NCBI RefSeq assembly: GCF_030253575.1
Contig: NC_080563.1
Span: forward strand, 37,613,501-37,677,500
Length of the DNA stretch: 64,000 nucleotides
Reading direction: 5' to 3'
From: Rhododendron vialii
Lineage: Eukaryota > Streptophyta > Magnoliopsida > Ericales > Ericaceae
In this document: in pieces, positions 23,321-34,066 of the stretch
Layout: every line of letters starts with the position of its first letter
Position numbering within the stretch: position 1 is the first letter of the stretch
Notes under the pieces: model-generated
The model's database searches: none
Told to the model about the DNA's origin: nothing
What the model saw: only the letters and a program-made list of their open reading frames with translations
Position numbers and translations under genes: made by a program

Positions 23321-25780
23321 GATGGTAAATTGTGGTTTTTATCAAGTGTGGTCAAGTTGGAAATTGAGGTTCCCTATCGACATAAAAGAGCTGAGGAAAG
23401 TATAACACATGCTTAAATATTAGATTGGTAAGGTAATTTACAAAAGGCGATGAAAATTGGAAGTGAAATCAAATTAGAAGATTGGAGTTCAGATTGATAC
23501 AATTACAAAAGGAGGGTTTAATGAGTTACAAGGGTCAAACACCAGGGTCCTTTACCTAATTCTCACTAGATACTTATGTTGGAATGGTATGCGCCAGTAC
23601 GACACGAGTAATAAATACGGGGGACATACTGACAAAGGAAGGCTGCTGCATAAAAATTCTCGGATCATGGAGGGTGGCGTTTTCCCCACTACACTAAAGC
23701 AATGGCACACTGGTTTGGAGGATAAAATTTATTGCCTCAAACCTCATTTATTAAAACTCAAATGAATCCAGAAAACATTAACGACTTAATCTCGCTAGAC
23801 CATCATTAATCTAAATCCAATTCCTCTTTAACCTTTTCCATATCAAGCCCAAATCTCACATTCTACCCCACCAATTAGGTTCAACCGTTGCACAATTTAA
23901 AGCTGCAAAACATTCCACCTAGAACCCCATGCCGACACTTGGGTTCTCTTGGTGTTTTAATCTTCTCGATTTCATTTGCTTGGTTCTTATGGCAAGTGTC
24001 CATAATTGATAGGGGTTTCTTGGGTACTTAAGGTGTCAACCTTGTGCAATTGCGGTTTGATATGGCAATGAGTTAGCCAGGGCAACGAACCCCGGCCAGG
24101 GGACGAACCAGTTCAACTAGTGTATCTGTTTGCTACCAAATGACTAGTGAAATCAGGGCTCAGAATCGAGTTAGTCTTCCAACCCAAAAATTCTAGATTT
24201 CAACACAGCATAATGAGATTTTTCAAAAAAAAAAAAAAAACATATATTAAAACACATTAGTCTCTGAATTGTTCTGGAGTCCAAGTTTCAAGTCAAGAAA
24301 TCTTCCATTTTTGCACGTTCAACACTCAATTTGTTGTCCGAGATGATTTAGTGCCTAAGTGGTATGCAATAAGCAAAGAAAAACGAAAATGAGGAGACTC
24401 TGACAATCCATAAGCACCATAACCCAACCAAATTCACTAAACCAAGCAAAACAATCCCATTTCCGAAACATACAATAGAGTCAACGGCTGAACAAAACAA
24501 ATCGACACAAATTCTACACAAAGCACAACTTTAAAACCAATCTCCAGCCATTTTCAATTTCTTGCCACATACCTAGCTGCAACACACACACACACAAGGC
24601 TCGGTTTGGTTTGGTTTGTGATATGATCAATGACTGGTAAATTGTGTTTTTTATCAAGTGTGGTCAAGTGGGAAATTGAGGTTCCCTATCAACTAAAAAT
24701 AGCTTATGAAAGTATAGCACATGCTGTAAACATTAAGATCTGTTAGGTAAGTTACAAAAAGCGATGAAATTGGAATAGAAATCAAATTAGAAGATAAGAG
24801 TTCAGATTGATACAATCACAAAAGGAGGGTTTAATGAGTTACAAGGGTCAAACACCAGGGTCCTTTACTAATTCTCACTAGATACTTATGTTGGAATTGT
24901 ACGCGCCAGGACGTAACAATATCTATAAATACGGGAGAGATACCGACAAAGGAAGGAGGCTGCTGCAAATAAATTCCCCGATCATGGAGGGTGGTGTTTT
25001 CCCCACTACACACACTAAAGCAATGGGACACCAGTTTGGAGAATAAATTTATTGCCTCAAACCTCATTTATTAAAACTCAAATGAATCCAGAAAACATTA
25101 ACGACTTAATCTCGCTAGACAGCATTACTCTAAATACAATTCCTCTTTAACCTTGTCCATATCAATCCCAAATCTCACACCAAATGCCACCCCACCAATA
25201 AGGTTCAACCGTTGCAGAATTTAAACCTGCAAAACATTCCAACCCCATTCCGACACTTGGGTTCTCGATTGGTGTTTTAATCTTCTGAATTTATTTTGCT
25301 TGGTTCTTACGGCAAGTTTCCAAAACTGACAAGGGTTTGTTTGGGTACTTAAGGTGTCAACGGTGTGTAATTGTGGTTTGATATGGTACTTAAGGTGCCA
25401 CGGTACGAACCAGTTCGACTAGGGAAGGGTATCTGCTTGCTAGCAAATGACTAGAGAAATCAGGGCTCAGAATCGTGTTAGCTCTTCCAACGCAAAAACG
25501 TGATGAGTTTTTTCAAAAAAATAAAAATAAAAAACAAACATTAGTCTCTGAATTTTTCTGGAGTCCAAGTATCAAGTCAAAAAAACCTTCAGTTTTTGCG
25601 GGTTCGACACCCAATTCGTCATCTGAGATTCTGACATGATAAAGTGGTAAACAAAAAGCAAACAAAAAACGAAAATAACGTTTTTTCAAACAAGTTCAAT
25701 GAGAGCAAGAAAAAGATAGCATTTTTACAACGTACAATGGAGTGAAGAACTGTAACACAATTAGATTGACACAAATTCCC
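23321..25780. repeat. Diverged tandem segmental duplication, about 1.3-kb unit
   Basis: Copy 1 begins near 23321 with ATGGTAAATTGTGGTTTTTA and copy 2 near 24632 with CTGGTAAATTGTGTTTTTTA. They share AAATTGAGGTTCCCTATC, the block ACAAGGGTCAAACACCAGGG, the block AACATTAACGACTTAATCTC and the phrase ACTTAAGGTGTCAAC in the same order. Many small indels separate them, so the duplication is old. No coding sequence is recognised in either copy. Confidence 0.8.
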
Positions 25781-25805
25781 CAAGAAAATCGACGCATACA
25801 CATAC

Positions 25806-25830
25806 ATGTGGATATATAAACGTTTACAGC

Positions 25831-25861
<31 letters not shown>

Positions 25862-26006
25862 GTACGGTTTTTGTTCCCTTGGATTTTCGACTGAGAATCA
25901 CTGTGTGGCTTTCTCCAGTCAGTGTATACACGAAGAAGAAGAAGAAGAAGAAAGGCAGGGCCCAGATTGTGAAATCAAACCCTCAGGATTAGGGTTTTTA
26001 TATAGT
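25806..26006 (-). promoter_or_regulatory. Candidate minus-strand promoter with TATA box and telo-box
   Basis: Read on the minus strand, CTATATAAAAACCCTAATCC (about 26005-25986) combines a TATA box with a telo-box-like AAACCCTAA. Downstream follow (TTC)n at about 25950 and a (CT)n run at 25860-25830, typical of plant 5' UTRs. No start codon for a known protein follows closely. It might serve the KH gene through a very long 5' UTR intron, or an unrelated transcript. Confidence 0.35.
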
Positions 26007-26285
26007 AAAAAAAATGTTTCTGGGATTACTTACACCTTGCCCCCTGAACTATCACTTGTTGTTAAATTACCCTCTAAACTAGTATAAAGCTCTACGCTTG
26101 ACCACCTTAAATTATACAAACTTGACATTAGCATTACGCCGTTAACGAAAAACAATGAAATTACTCATATCTCCATGATAAGGGATAAATGGAAAAGTAG
26201 GGATTTCTAGGTGAGGTACAATTACTACTACTTTTGCCAACCAAGTAGAGAGGATCGAGTGTGGTGGTAAGTGGGGATGCTTTTA

Positions 26286-27276
26286 GGACCCGATTGGATG
26301 TCGTATGAGTTTTGGGTGTATTATTTATGAAGGAGTGTAAGATAAGGGGTATTAGTTAAGAAGGAAAGGCTCACATTGATGTGACATTTATAGAAGGTGT
26401 ATTAAAAAGTAGATGGTTTGGATGATGTATTAGAGAAGTGAGATAAAATAATACTTGATTTGGATAAAGGATAAATTAGAGATATAAAAAGGGCGTATGA
26501 TGTAAAAAGTTGTCAATTGACTCTTTTGTCCTTGTACAGTATTAAATTAGATTGTTGATTAGATTAAATATTTAATTCCGAAATCGAACTTTTATTAATT
26601 TTTTTCACAAAAAATCAAAAGTAAATTAGTTAACTAATATAATAATTAATTATTTAATTTAAATATTAAAAAACGTTAGACATTTTGCACCTCATCACTC
26701 TTTCTCTTTTTTTATACCCCACCGATCCCCCCACTTTCTCGCCTTCTCCCATGGACGACGGTGGCGACTTTCAATTTTTTAGCACGAAGACCAGAAGACG
26801 GCGATCACATGACGGCGATCGTCCCCCCCTCTCTCCCACAAACAGTCAAAAAATCCGTTCGTCCCACAAGAAAAACAGGTACGTCTCTCTCTCTCTCTCT
26901 ACATATACATACATATTTCGTGTGTTTTGTGGTGGTAGTGGTGGTGATCTGTTGTTGTTCTTCTTGATTCGTTGTTTGTTGTTGTTCTTTTTCTCGATTC
27001 GCTGTAGCTGGAAGAGAGAGAGCTGTTAGTGGAGGGGGATAATGAGGGGTAAAACAGTCCAAATTTGGGTGTATTAGGCCGGAGAAGCTATTGCAGGGCT
27101 CAGGGGTAGCAATAATTTAGTACCCCTTCCACTGGATTATGGTGTATTCGCGCAGAAAGGGGAGAGTTGAATACAGGTGAAAATAAGCTTGCCAAACCCA
27201 GCTAAAACTGTCCCATCACTTCTAAACCGGGTGTATTCCACAATACACCCACCCAAAGCTGCATCCAATCGGGCCC
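26286..27276. mobile_element. PIF/Harbinger-like non-autonomous element, 991 bp
   Basis: The ends GGACCCGATTGGATG and CATCCAATCGGGCCC are complementary with one or two mismatches, and TTA flanks both sides (26283-26285 and 27277-27279). A second matched layer, TTTTGGGTGTATTA and AATACACCCACCCAAA, follows inside. The interior holds an ATG at 26752 in a GC-richer stretch and GT-rich DNA around 26930-27000, but no transposase. Confidence 0.85.
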
Positions 27277-27279
27277 TTA

Positions 27280-28640
27280 GTGGCAAACACTGGGTTGTCA
27301 GGCCCTTATACAGCTTCAAATATTTGTATTTGTTGTACTAGTTTTTTTAGATTAATTTGAAAAAATTATATGGGATCGACCCATGTAAGCCCTTTGAATG
27401 TATAAGATTCTTAAAATTCTCATGTGTAAAAAATGCTCTTAAAAAAATTCCAAAGTTACCATCTATTTGTTGAGGCCGCACTTGCATGTAAAATTAGATG
27501 ACGAATGTGTGTGTGCACACAAACTTTGTATTTTCATCAAACCTAATAAGTGACAATATATGCCAATAGAGTATACCTTTTTTTTTTTAAACGTAAAATA
27601 CATGTTCGGGCACCTGTTAAGTACAAACTTCTGCTAGATCAAAAAAGAAAAGAACAAACTTTTGCGTCCGCCGCTAGATGTCGTAAGTCATCTCTTTAAC
27701 CTAACCCATGTTTTCTCCACAAAGCTACAAAACCTAACCCATGTTTTCTCCACAAAGCTACAAATTATGCATATGGAGGAGGTCAACCTAAGTAACATGA
27801 CAAAAGAAATAAAAGATCAGAGCAACAAATTTTTTTGTCAGATGTACGTGTGTGTATACCATTCGTGTCATTTTTCCTCTTGCTTTGAGAAAACGACAGT
27901 TTGACACTATTTTGGACTCTTTTAAGTGCTATTATGAACCTGAAAACTAACAGGAAGCCTAACATGAAGAGTTTAGATAGTTTAAGATGATCAAGTGTAC
28001 GATTTTATGATTCAGATAATACTTTAATGCGTCGATTCTTCAGGATTTTACATTTGAATATTTTTTTACTCTGATGTTGAGAATATTTTATTCGTGGGAT
28101 TTTTTGGGCCGTAACATTCAATTTACAAGTTTTAATGGGAAAAAATGAGCATTAGAATAGTATATATGTATAGTACAAAATACCAAAAATGTTGTTACCA
28201 AACCAAAGTAGTAGTGCTGAGGACACATAAAACTTGGCATAGTGAATTTCGAAAACCAAAATAAACAACTTTGATTCATTTTTGTTACTATACGAAGAAT
28301 TAATGAATCACTTTACCTTTTAGGCAACGCCAACAACGTATCAGCGAGTACAAGTTTTTATTTGTTAATTTAGGTTAATATATACATTCACAGCATGCAG
28401 TTCTTGGGTATTATGAGTTAAAGCCACAACATGCTACGATGAGATTAATAAGCTCTACACAATTGCACTGTGTATTTGTGTTGTGTAAAGATCCGCTTAA
28501 CAAATGTCACCTTAGCCCGTTGTTCTCTGCCCCACATGGACCTACCCTCATTTGATACTTCTTCCCTTTCTTCTTCCCAAACTTCGAAGCCTCCCTCTTC
28601 GCCTTCTGTTTACACCCATTTTTTGCCAAAATCAGAAAAT
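27280..28640. other. Intergenic DNA with a small direct repeat
   Basis: AT-rich. A 33-bp unit AACCTAACCCATGTTTTCTC... is repeated twice in tandem at 27698-27763. No gene is recognised. Confidence 0.45.
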
Positions 28641-30080
28641 GAATTTATGGGTTAAAAAGTGGCCTTGAAAGTCGGTCTATGGCCTTAAAAAGCCTTATAA
28701 CTAGTTGCCCACAATATAGGGCCGGATTGGAAGCCATTGACTGAATTGAGTTTTGTAAAGGCTTGGGTCAAATTCATGTCTAAATTTCGTTATCACAAGC
28801 CCAAGCTCAAGATTGGCCAAAGACTTGGGTTGACCTACTAGATCTGAGTGTTTTATCCAGGTCTAGGCCAATTCTTAGAAATAATAAGGCTTTTTAAGTG
28901 GGCCTAAATCATTTAAAGCCCAAGTTTTCTTTCCAGACTTGGGCTCGCATGGCTTACAAAGAGAATATGCCTATGATACTCCTCAAATTCAGGCCCAAGT
29001 AATGATGGGCCTACTTCTTGAAAAAACGTCACATATGGCCTTTAATTGGCAGGAAAAAGCCTTAAGCTGCTCACAAGCAGCTCAAAGGCCTAGAATATTT
29101 TTGCTGGTTAGGTCTGGACAAACTGCTCACAAGCAACTCAAAGGCCTAGAATGTTCTTGCTGAGTAGGTCTGGATAAGCTGCTCACAAACAGCTCAAGGT
29201 CTGAGTGGCCACCATCTTTCAGCATGAAGCAAGGCCAAGGACAAGTGGCGTACATGCAGCACTTGAAGCTGCTGGCGAATGACTCATGCAGACCTAAGTA
29301 AGCTGCTCACAAATAGCTCACGCAGGTCTGGTTGATCCTTTGTTTCCTGATTCTTCTACCATAAGAAATCATGATGTCGGAACCAATATAATGGTGGGAA
29401 GGCCTAGAGAAGTCTCGGTCTTCAACATTGGTGGGCCCAGAGGACGTCCATTCACATAGTAACTTGAGTGTTGAAGCAGCTCAAAAGGCCTAGATGCTGA
29501 AGGAGCCGAAATTTCTTTTGCCCTTTTGCAAAATTTTATGCAATAAAGAAGGATTTTTCAGGCCTTGGCCGTTTTCTTATAGTGAAGAGCACGTTTTGGT
29601 CAGGGAGCAACCTCTCATTGGAGCATTTTGAAGCAGCTCAAGAGAGCCACATGGCAGCCATGCATTGAAGCATTTGAAGCAGCTGAAAGCCTAAAGCTCC
29701 TGCTTATAAATTACAGTTTTGAAGGCCTTGGCAAAGGTCCACGACCATTAAAGCCTACGGCTCATTGCAATTTCATTTTACTTTCAAAAGTTCAGCTTGT
29801 ACTCAATACAACTTAGCTTAAGTTTATCCTATCTTCCTTGTAATCAGACTTTATTAAATCGTTAATAAAGTCCTTTTATTTCTCTTTTTGGCCTTGCTCT
29901 ACTTTTCTTTTTATTTTCTAACAACGGTTAGAAAATTTTAAGTCCTTTTCGTTAAAGCAACCCACGAACCATCTCACGGTCTCCACCTTTAGGCTATGCA
30001 CTTTTGTCCAATTAGAAGTCAGATTGAGACTTCCAGACCTTGATACAAATTCAGAAAGCAATCCTGTTATGACATGCTCG
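28640..30080. repeat. Unclassified repeat, possible LTR remnant
   Basis: The motif GCTGCTCACAAGCAGCTCAA recurs in variants near 29066, 29120, 29176 and 29300, interspersed with AAGGCCTAGAAT. A TATAAATT at about 29704 and AATAAAGT at 29865 resemble an LTR's promoter and polyadenylation region. I could not find matching ends or a target duplication, so the class is open. Confidence 0.3.
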
Positions 30081-30264
30081 CAACATTAGCCAATTCGATT
30101 TTGCATGTTTTGTCACATTTGTTGATTTATTGAGTATCGATCTACTTCTTATTGTTATTGAAAACCTACTTCGATAACAAAGGAAAAGCTATTATTACGG
30201 TTCGTACGAGTTGACATAGATATTATTGTTGTTATTCTCCTCCTATATATATCCTCCTCCTCTC

Positions 30265-30740
30265 CTTCCTATATATAAAGGAGCAATTTTTCGGAGGCCA
30301 TTTTTTGATTTGGGACTAATTTGCCCCTTTAATTTCTGTCATATTACCAGTGGCCCAACCAAAACTCAAACCATCCGGTTGCCACGTAATTGCTTTCACC
30401 TCTTCTACTTATCTTCCTCTGGTTTAGAGAGAGAGAGAGAGAGAGAGAGCTAGGAGAACAAACGTGGCCTCACCCCCTTTCCTTCTCTTCCTCTGGACGT
30501 TTTTCAGAGAGGCAAAGTTGGAAACGGAACCCAGCAGTGTCGACATCGTCGTCTCCACTTCCCCCCTTTGCTACAGTTGCTCGGTGGGTGTGACGAGCTA
30601 TTATAGCTCTCGCTTTCTCTCCCTCTCCGCCTCCAAAGCTGCTGCGTTGCCGTCGTTTTCGTTTGCTCCGGCGAAGCTTAGCCCAGTTAGCGCCTCCAGC
30701 AAAGATCGTCGTTGTCAAAAATCATGGTTGTCGCTGGTAA
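30265..30740 (+). other. Promoter-like and first-exon-like segment
   Basis: TATATATAAAGG at 30270 is followed by (GA)n at 30426-30450, then a Ser/Ala-rich open stretch (LSLSASKAAALPSFSFAPAK) resembling a plastid transit peptide. A GCTG/GTAAGTTC donor lies at 30736. No in-frame ATG opens the Ser-rich stretch. An ATG at 30724 would give only four codons before the donor. It could be the severed 5' end of the decayed gene at 31726, which needs a transit peptide, but the intermediate exons are absent. Confidence 0.25.
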
Positions 30741-31725
30741 GTTCTTCATCTGGGTGGGTTTCGATGGGTGGCTTGTTGGATTTAGTAGTAATTTCTGGGA
30801 GTGGGTTTCGATTTGTGGGAATTGGATGGTGGCTGAATCGGCGTATTAGGGTTTCGTTTGGATAGTGGGTTTCGAATGAGCTTTAAAAACAATTGGGCCC
30901 AACTCATTTGGACTGAAACTTAAATAAAATCAATGGCCCGTAGATGCCCATAAATAATACTCCTATATGTGCCAAGTTTGGGTATAAACACTTTCACCCA
31001 CGACTTCTCCTTTGCCCTATTATAGCTTCTTAGTCACTATTTTATGTTTGGCTCAGATTCTATCATTATTTCCATACGTATTTGTTAATTATTCATTTTT
31101 CTGAAAGCCTTTAAGCTAGCTCATCACAGAAGAAGGCATAAGTCATACGCAATTTATCTATAAGTTTGAAAGAGGATCGATGCAGGGCCCCCAAAAGTCA
31201 TTAGATGCACAGTGGTCGCGCCACGATTTGACAGTGAAGGTGGCACCAAGAAGATCAATATACTAGATGGTAGAAAAAAGGTGCATGTGTCCTAACATTA
31301 ACCTTTCATAAATACCCTAAAAAAAATGCATGTACTGAACTTTATAACATTTCAGGAAAGACCAAAAAGTCTTTATCTTTGTCTTTGTCTTTAGTATGCT
31401 AATGATTTTAGGGATAATTTCTTTACTTTGTAAGTTTGTAGTTTTCTTCCACCGAGACAAATAAGTTTTCCAAATGCAGAACTAGCAAGAGTTCATATAA
31501 GATGAAATTTATGTGAAAAATATTCCTATAATAAAGTTAGGCCTCCAAACTTAGCATTAGTCATTTCAGATGCATCTCAATGTAGAAATTCATATGAGGA
31601 CAATCAAACCTAATTTGAACTCTCCTCATATAATAGTAATTTCAAATCTGTTCACTATGAAATCCGCATATATGCAAACGGAGCCTTGAGCTTGTGTGAA
31701 TGGACTTTGATTGAACGTTGGGTAG

Positions 31726-33367
31726 ATTGTGGGATTAGCAAGGGCGATGATCAAGTATTCTAGAAGGGTGGAAGGATTGGATGAAGATGGAGTTGACATT
31801 GTGGGGACAGGAGGTGATGGCGCCCACACAATGAACATTTCCGCCGGTGCTTCTATACTTGCTGCTGCTTGTGGTGCAAAAGTTGCAAAGGTGAAATTGT
31901 TTTTTGTGTCAGCAGTGGGAGTTATATGAATTTTCATTAGATATTTTAGTTCAGAAAATGCAAAAGCTGGCTAGTGGTCTGCAATCTTCGTTGCAGCAAG
32001 GTTATCGATCGAGTTCTTCAGCTTGTGGAAGTGCCGACGTCTTAGAAGCACTAGGGGTTATAATTGACCTTGATCCAGAGGTATCTCTAATTTGTGGAAG
32101 TAGATCATTTGCTGCTAAATTTGTAGTATTAGATTGCTTTGCAGTTTTTTTGGTATAAGTTACGTGCTTTATAGTAGAATTTTGTAGCCTATAACAACTG
32201 AATTCATATGATTCTGAGTGATATACTGTCTAGAATATCCATTTCACCTGGTTCACAGTTAGTTCTATAGCTGTAATATGTTTGCTTAGCTCATTCAAAG
32301 CTGCCTCATAGAGCATCCAAAAGTATTGTCTATTAAGACGGTACTGTTGGGAGGTACTTGCTATAGAAAGTTAGTAATAATCACATGCATCAAAAGAAGA
32401 GATATAGGTTTCGATTTGCAAATTAGAAACAGTCAAATAAGCCGAGCTTTGCCTCCCAAGTAACAATTTATCCACATTAGATTAGCACTTCCTTGGGAAA
32501 TGGGGTTATGTCTAAGGTTACCACTTGCAATTGGAAGACCTGTGGATTTTGCACAAATATGGAGTACTTTGAAGTAATATGGCATGTACGTAGTTCTATT
32601 TGACATTGTCCTCTTCATTTGAGCACTTTGACGTCACAGAGTTCCATGCTAGATCATATAGAATGAATTTTGTTAAACCTGTTAAGTGAATACTTATAGA
32701 ATTGGAGAAGTTACAGTCACCTTTTCCTATGCGTGTTTTGTGATTCTTACTTAATGAAAACAGGGGGTGACAAGGTGCGTAAAACAAGCAAGAATTGATT
32801 TTATGATCGCTCCCATTTACCGTCCGGCAATGAAGATTGTCGGTCCAGTGAGAAAAAAGCTAAAAGTGAAAACTGTTTTCAACATCTTAGGCCCCATGCT
32901 AAATCCTGCATGGGTTCCGTATGCTGTTGTTGGGGTGTACAAGGAAGACCTGGTAAGTCATTCTCCCCACAATTACAACAATATTGTTGCAGTGTGTTTC
33001 TTAGATTTGATTCCATTCTTTATGTTTCTGAAAGGGGTCTATGTTTAATTCCTTGGACATGTCTATAAAATGGCAAAAGCACTTCAAAGATTTGGCATGA
33101 AAAGCGCACTGGTGGTTCACTCAGAAGGCCTAGGTGAAATGAGTCCTCTTGGTAAGCTGCCTTCCATTGGGTGTAATTAGATGAGGCTTGTTGAGACTTC
33201 AACTCCTTAGCTATTGTGTTTAGTTCCTTCTATTTTTCTTTCCTGATTTTGTGCTTAAACTTTTCTCACCTGACTTGAGCATAAATCTTTTGTACTGCAA
33301 TGAACAGGGCCTGGATTAGTCCTTGATGTTACGTCGGATAATATTCAAAAGTTCTCATTTGATTCGT
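31726..33367 (+). pseudogene. Anthranilate phosphoribosyltransferase (TrpD) fragment
   Basis: Five exons of the plastid tryptophan-pathway enzyme that joins anthranilate to PRPP: 31726-31890, 31997-32080, 32764-32952, 33061-33151 and 33308 to about 33367. The PRPP-binding motif GTGGDG is present in exon 1, SSACGSADVLEALG in exon 2, and KTVFNILGPMLNP in exon 3. Signs of decay: no N-terminal exons upstream, no C-terminal exons (roughly the last 100 residues of the family) before the retrotransposon at 34067, and CAT instead of an AG just before exon 4. The normally conserved Asn after the PRPP loop region (QGNRSSSS in relatives) reads Tyr. The preserved frames suggest a fairly recent loss. Confidence 0.8.
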
Positions 33368-34066
33368 GTAAGTGTCTTGCTCGTTCCTTGAAATCAATTT
33401 CTATTCAATGACCGACCGAAAGGCGGATAAGACTGGGCCACCCTACCCAAGTTTTGAAAATTTTCTAGAATCATATTAGTTTTTGTCTTGCAAACATCAA
33501 CGTTTTTAAAAGAAAATCTAACATCCATTCATTTCAAGATTTTTTTCAAAAGTTTTCGTAAGAGTCCTCTTAAAGTTCGAAATTTTATGTTAATATGATC
33601 TATCTAATCTTATGCTAACGTCCATTTATAACAACACATAGTTGCTGCACATGAATTAGCGCTTGTGAGAGTATTAGTTTTTCTCTTTTTGTATGTTTGG
33701 TGCAATGGTGCTTAGTGTTTTGCCTCTTAATTTTATTTTCCATATATTGTTTCATGTTAGTTTCCAATTGTGGTGTGTGCTGTTATAATAATGGAACTCA
33801 TGCAAGTGGTGATTCAGTTTAGTGAAGTGGGATTAAAGTTGGAAAATGACAGAATAGAAGCCTCCTCCAAACCAACAGATCTTGTCGCGTCTTGTGTAAA
33901 ACCTGCTCTATGATTTTTGTAAGAATGTTCAGGATGACTTTAGCTACTAAATGGGATAGTACTATATTTGTTTTGCGGATATGGGAATCTATATACGTAG
34001 GAAAATGTTGCTGTCGGTGGTATTCATGCCCTGGGGTTATCTATAATATTTTGTGTGCATGGTAAC

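Noticed and set aside
26752..27029. ATG-started frame in the Harbinger-like element
   Set aside because: Low-complexity Ser/Phe-rich reading inside a transposon with no family resemblance; kept only as possible cargo.
30464..30865. 133-codon frame as a complete gene
   Set aside because: It lacks an ATG at its start, and a strong GTAAGT donor at 30736 suggests that at most the first part is an exon; reported only as a weak exon-like segment.
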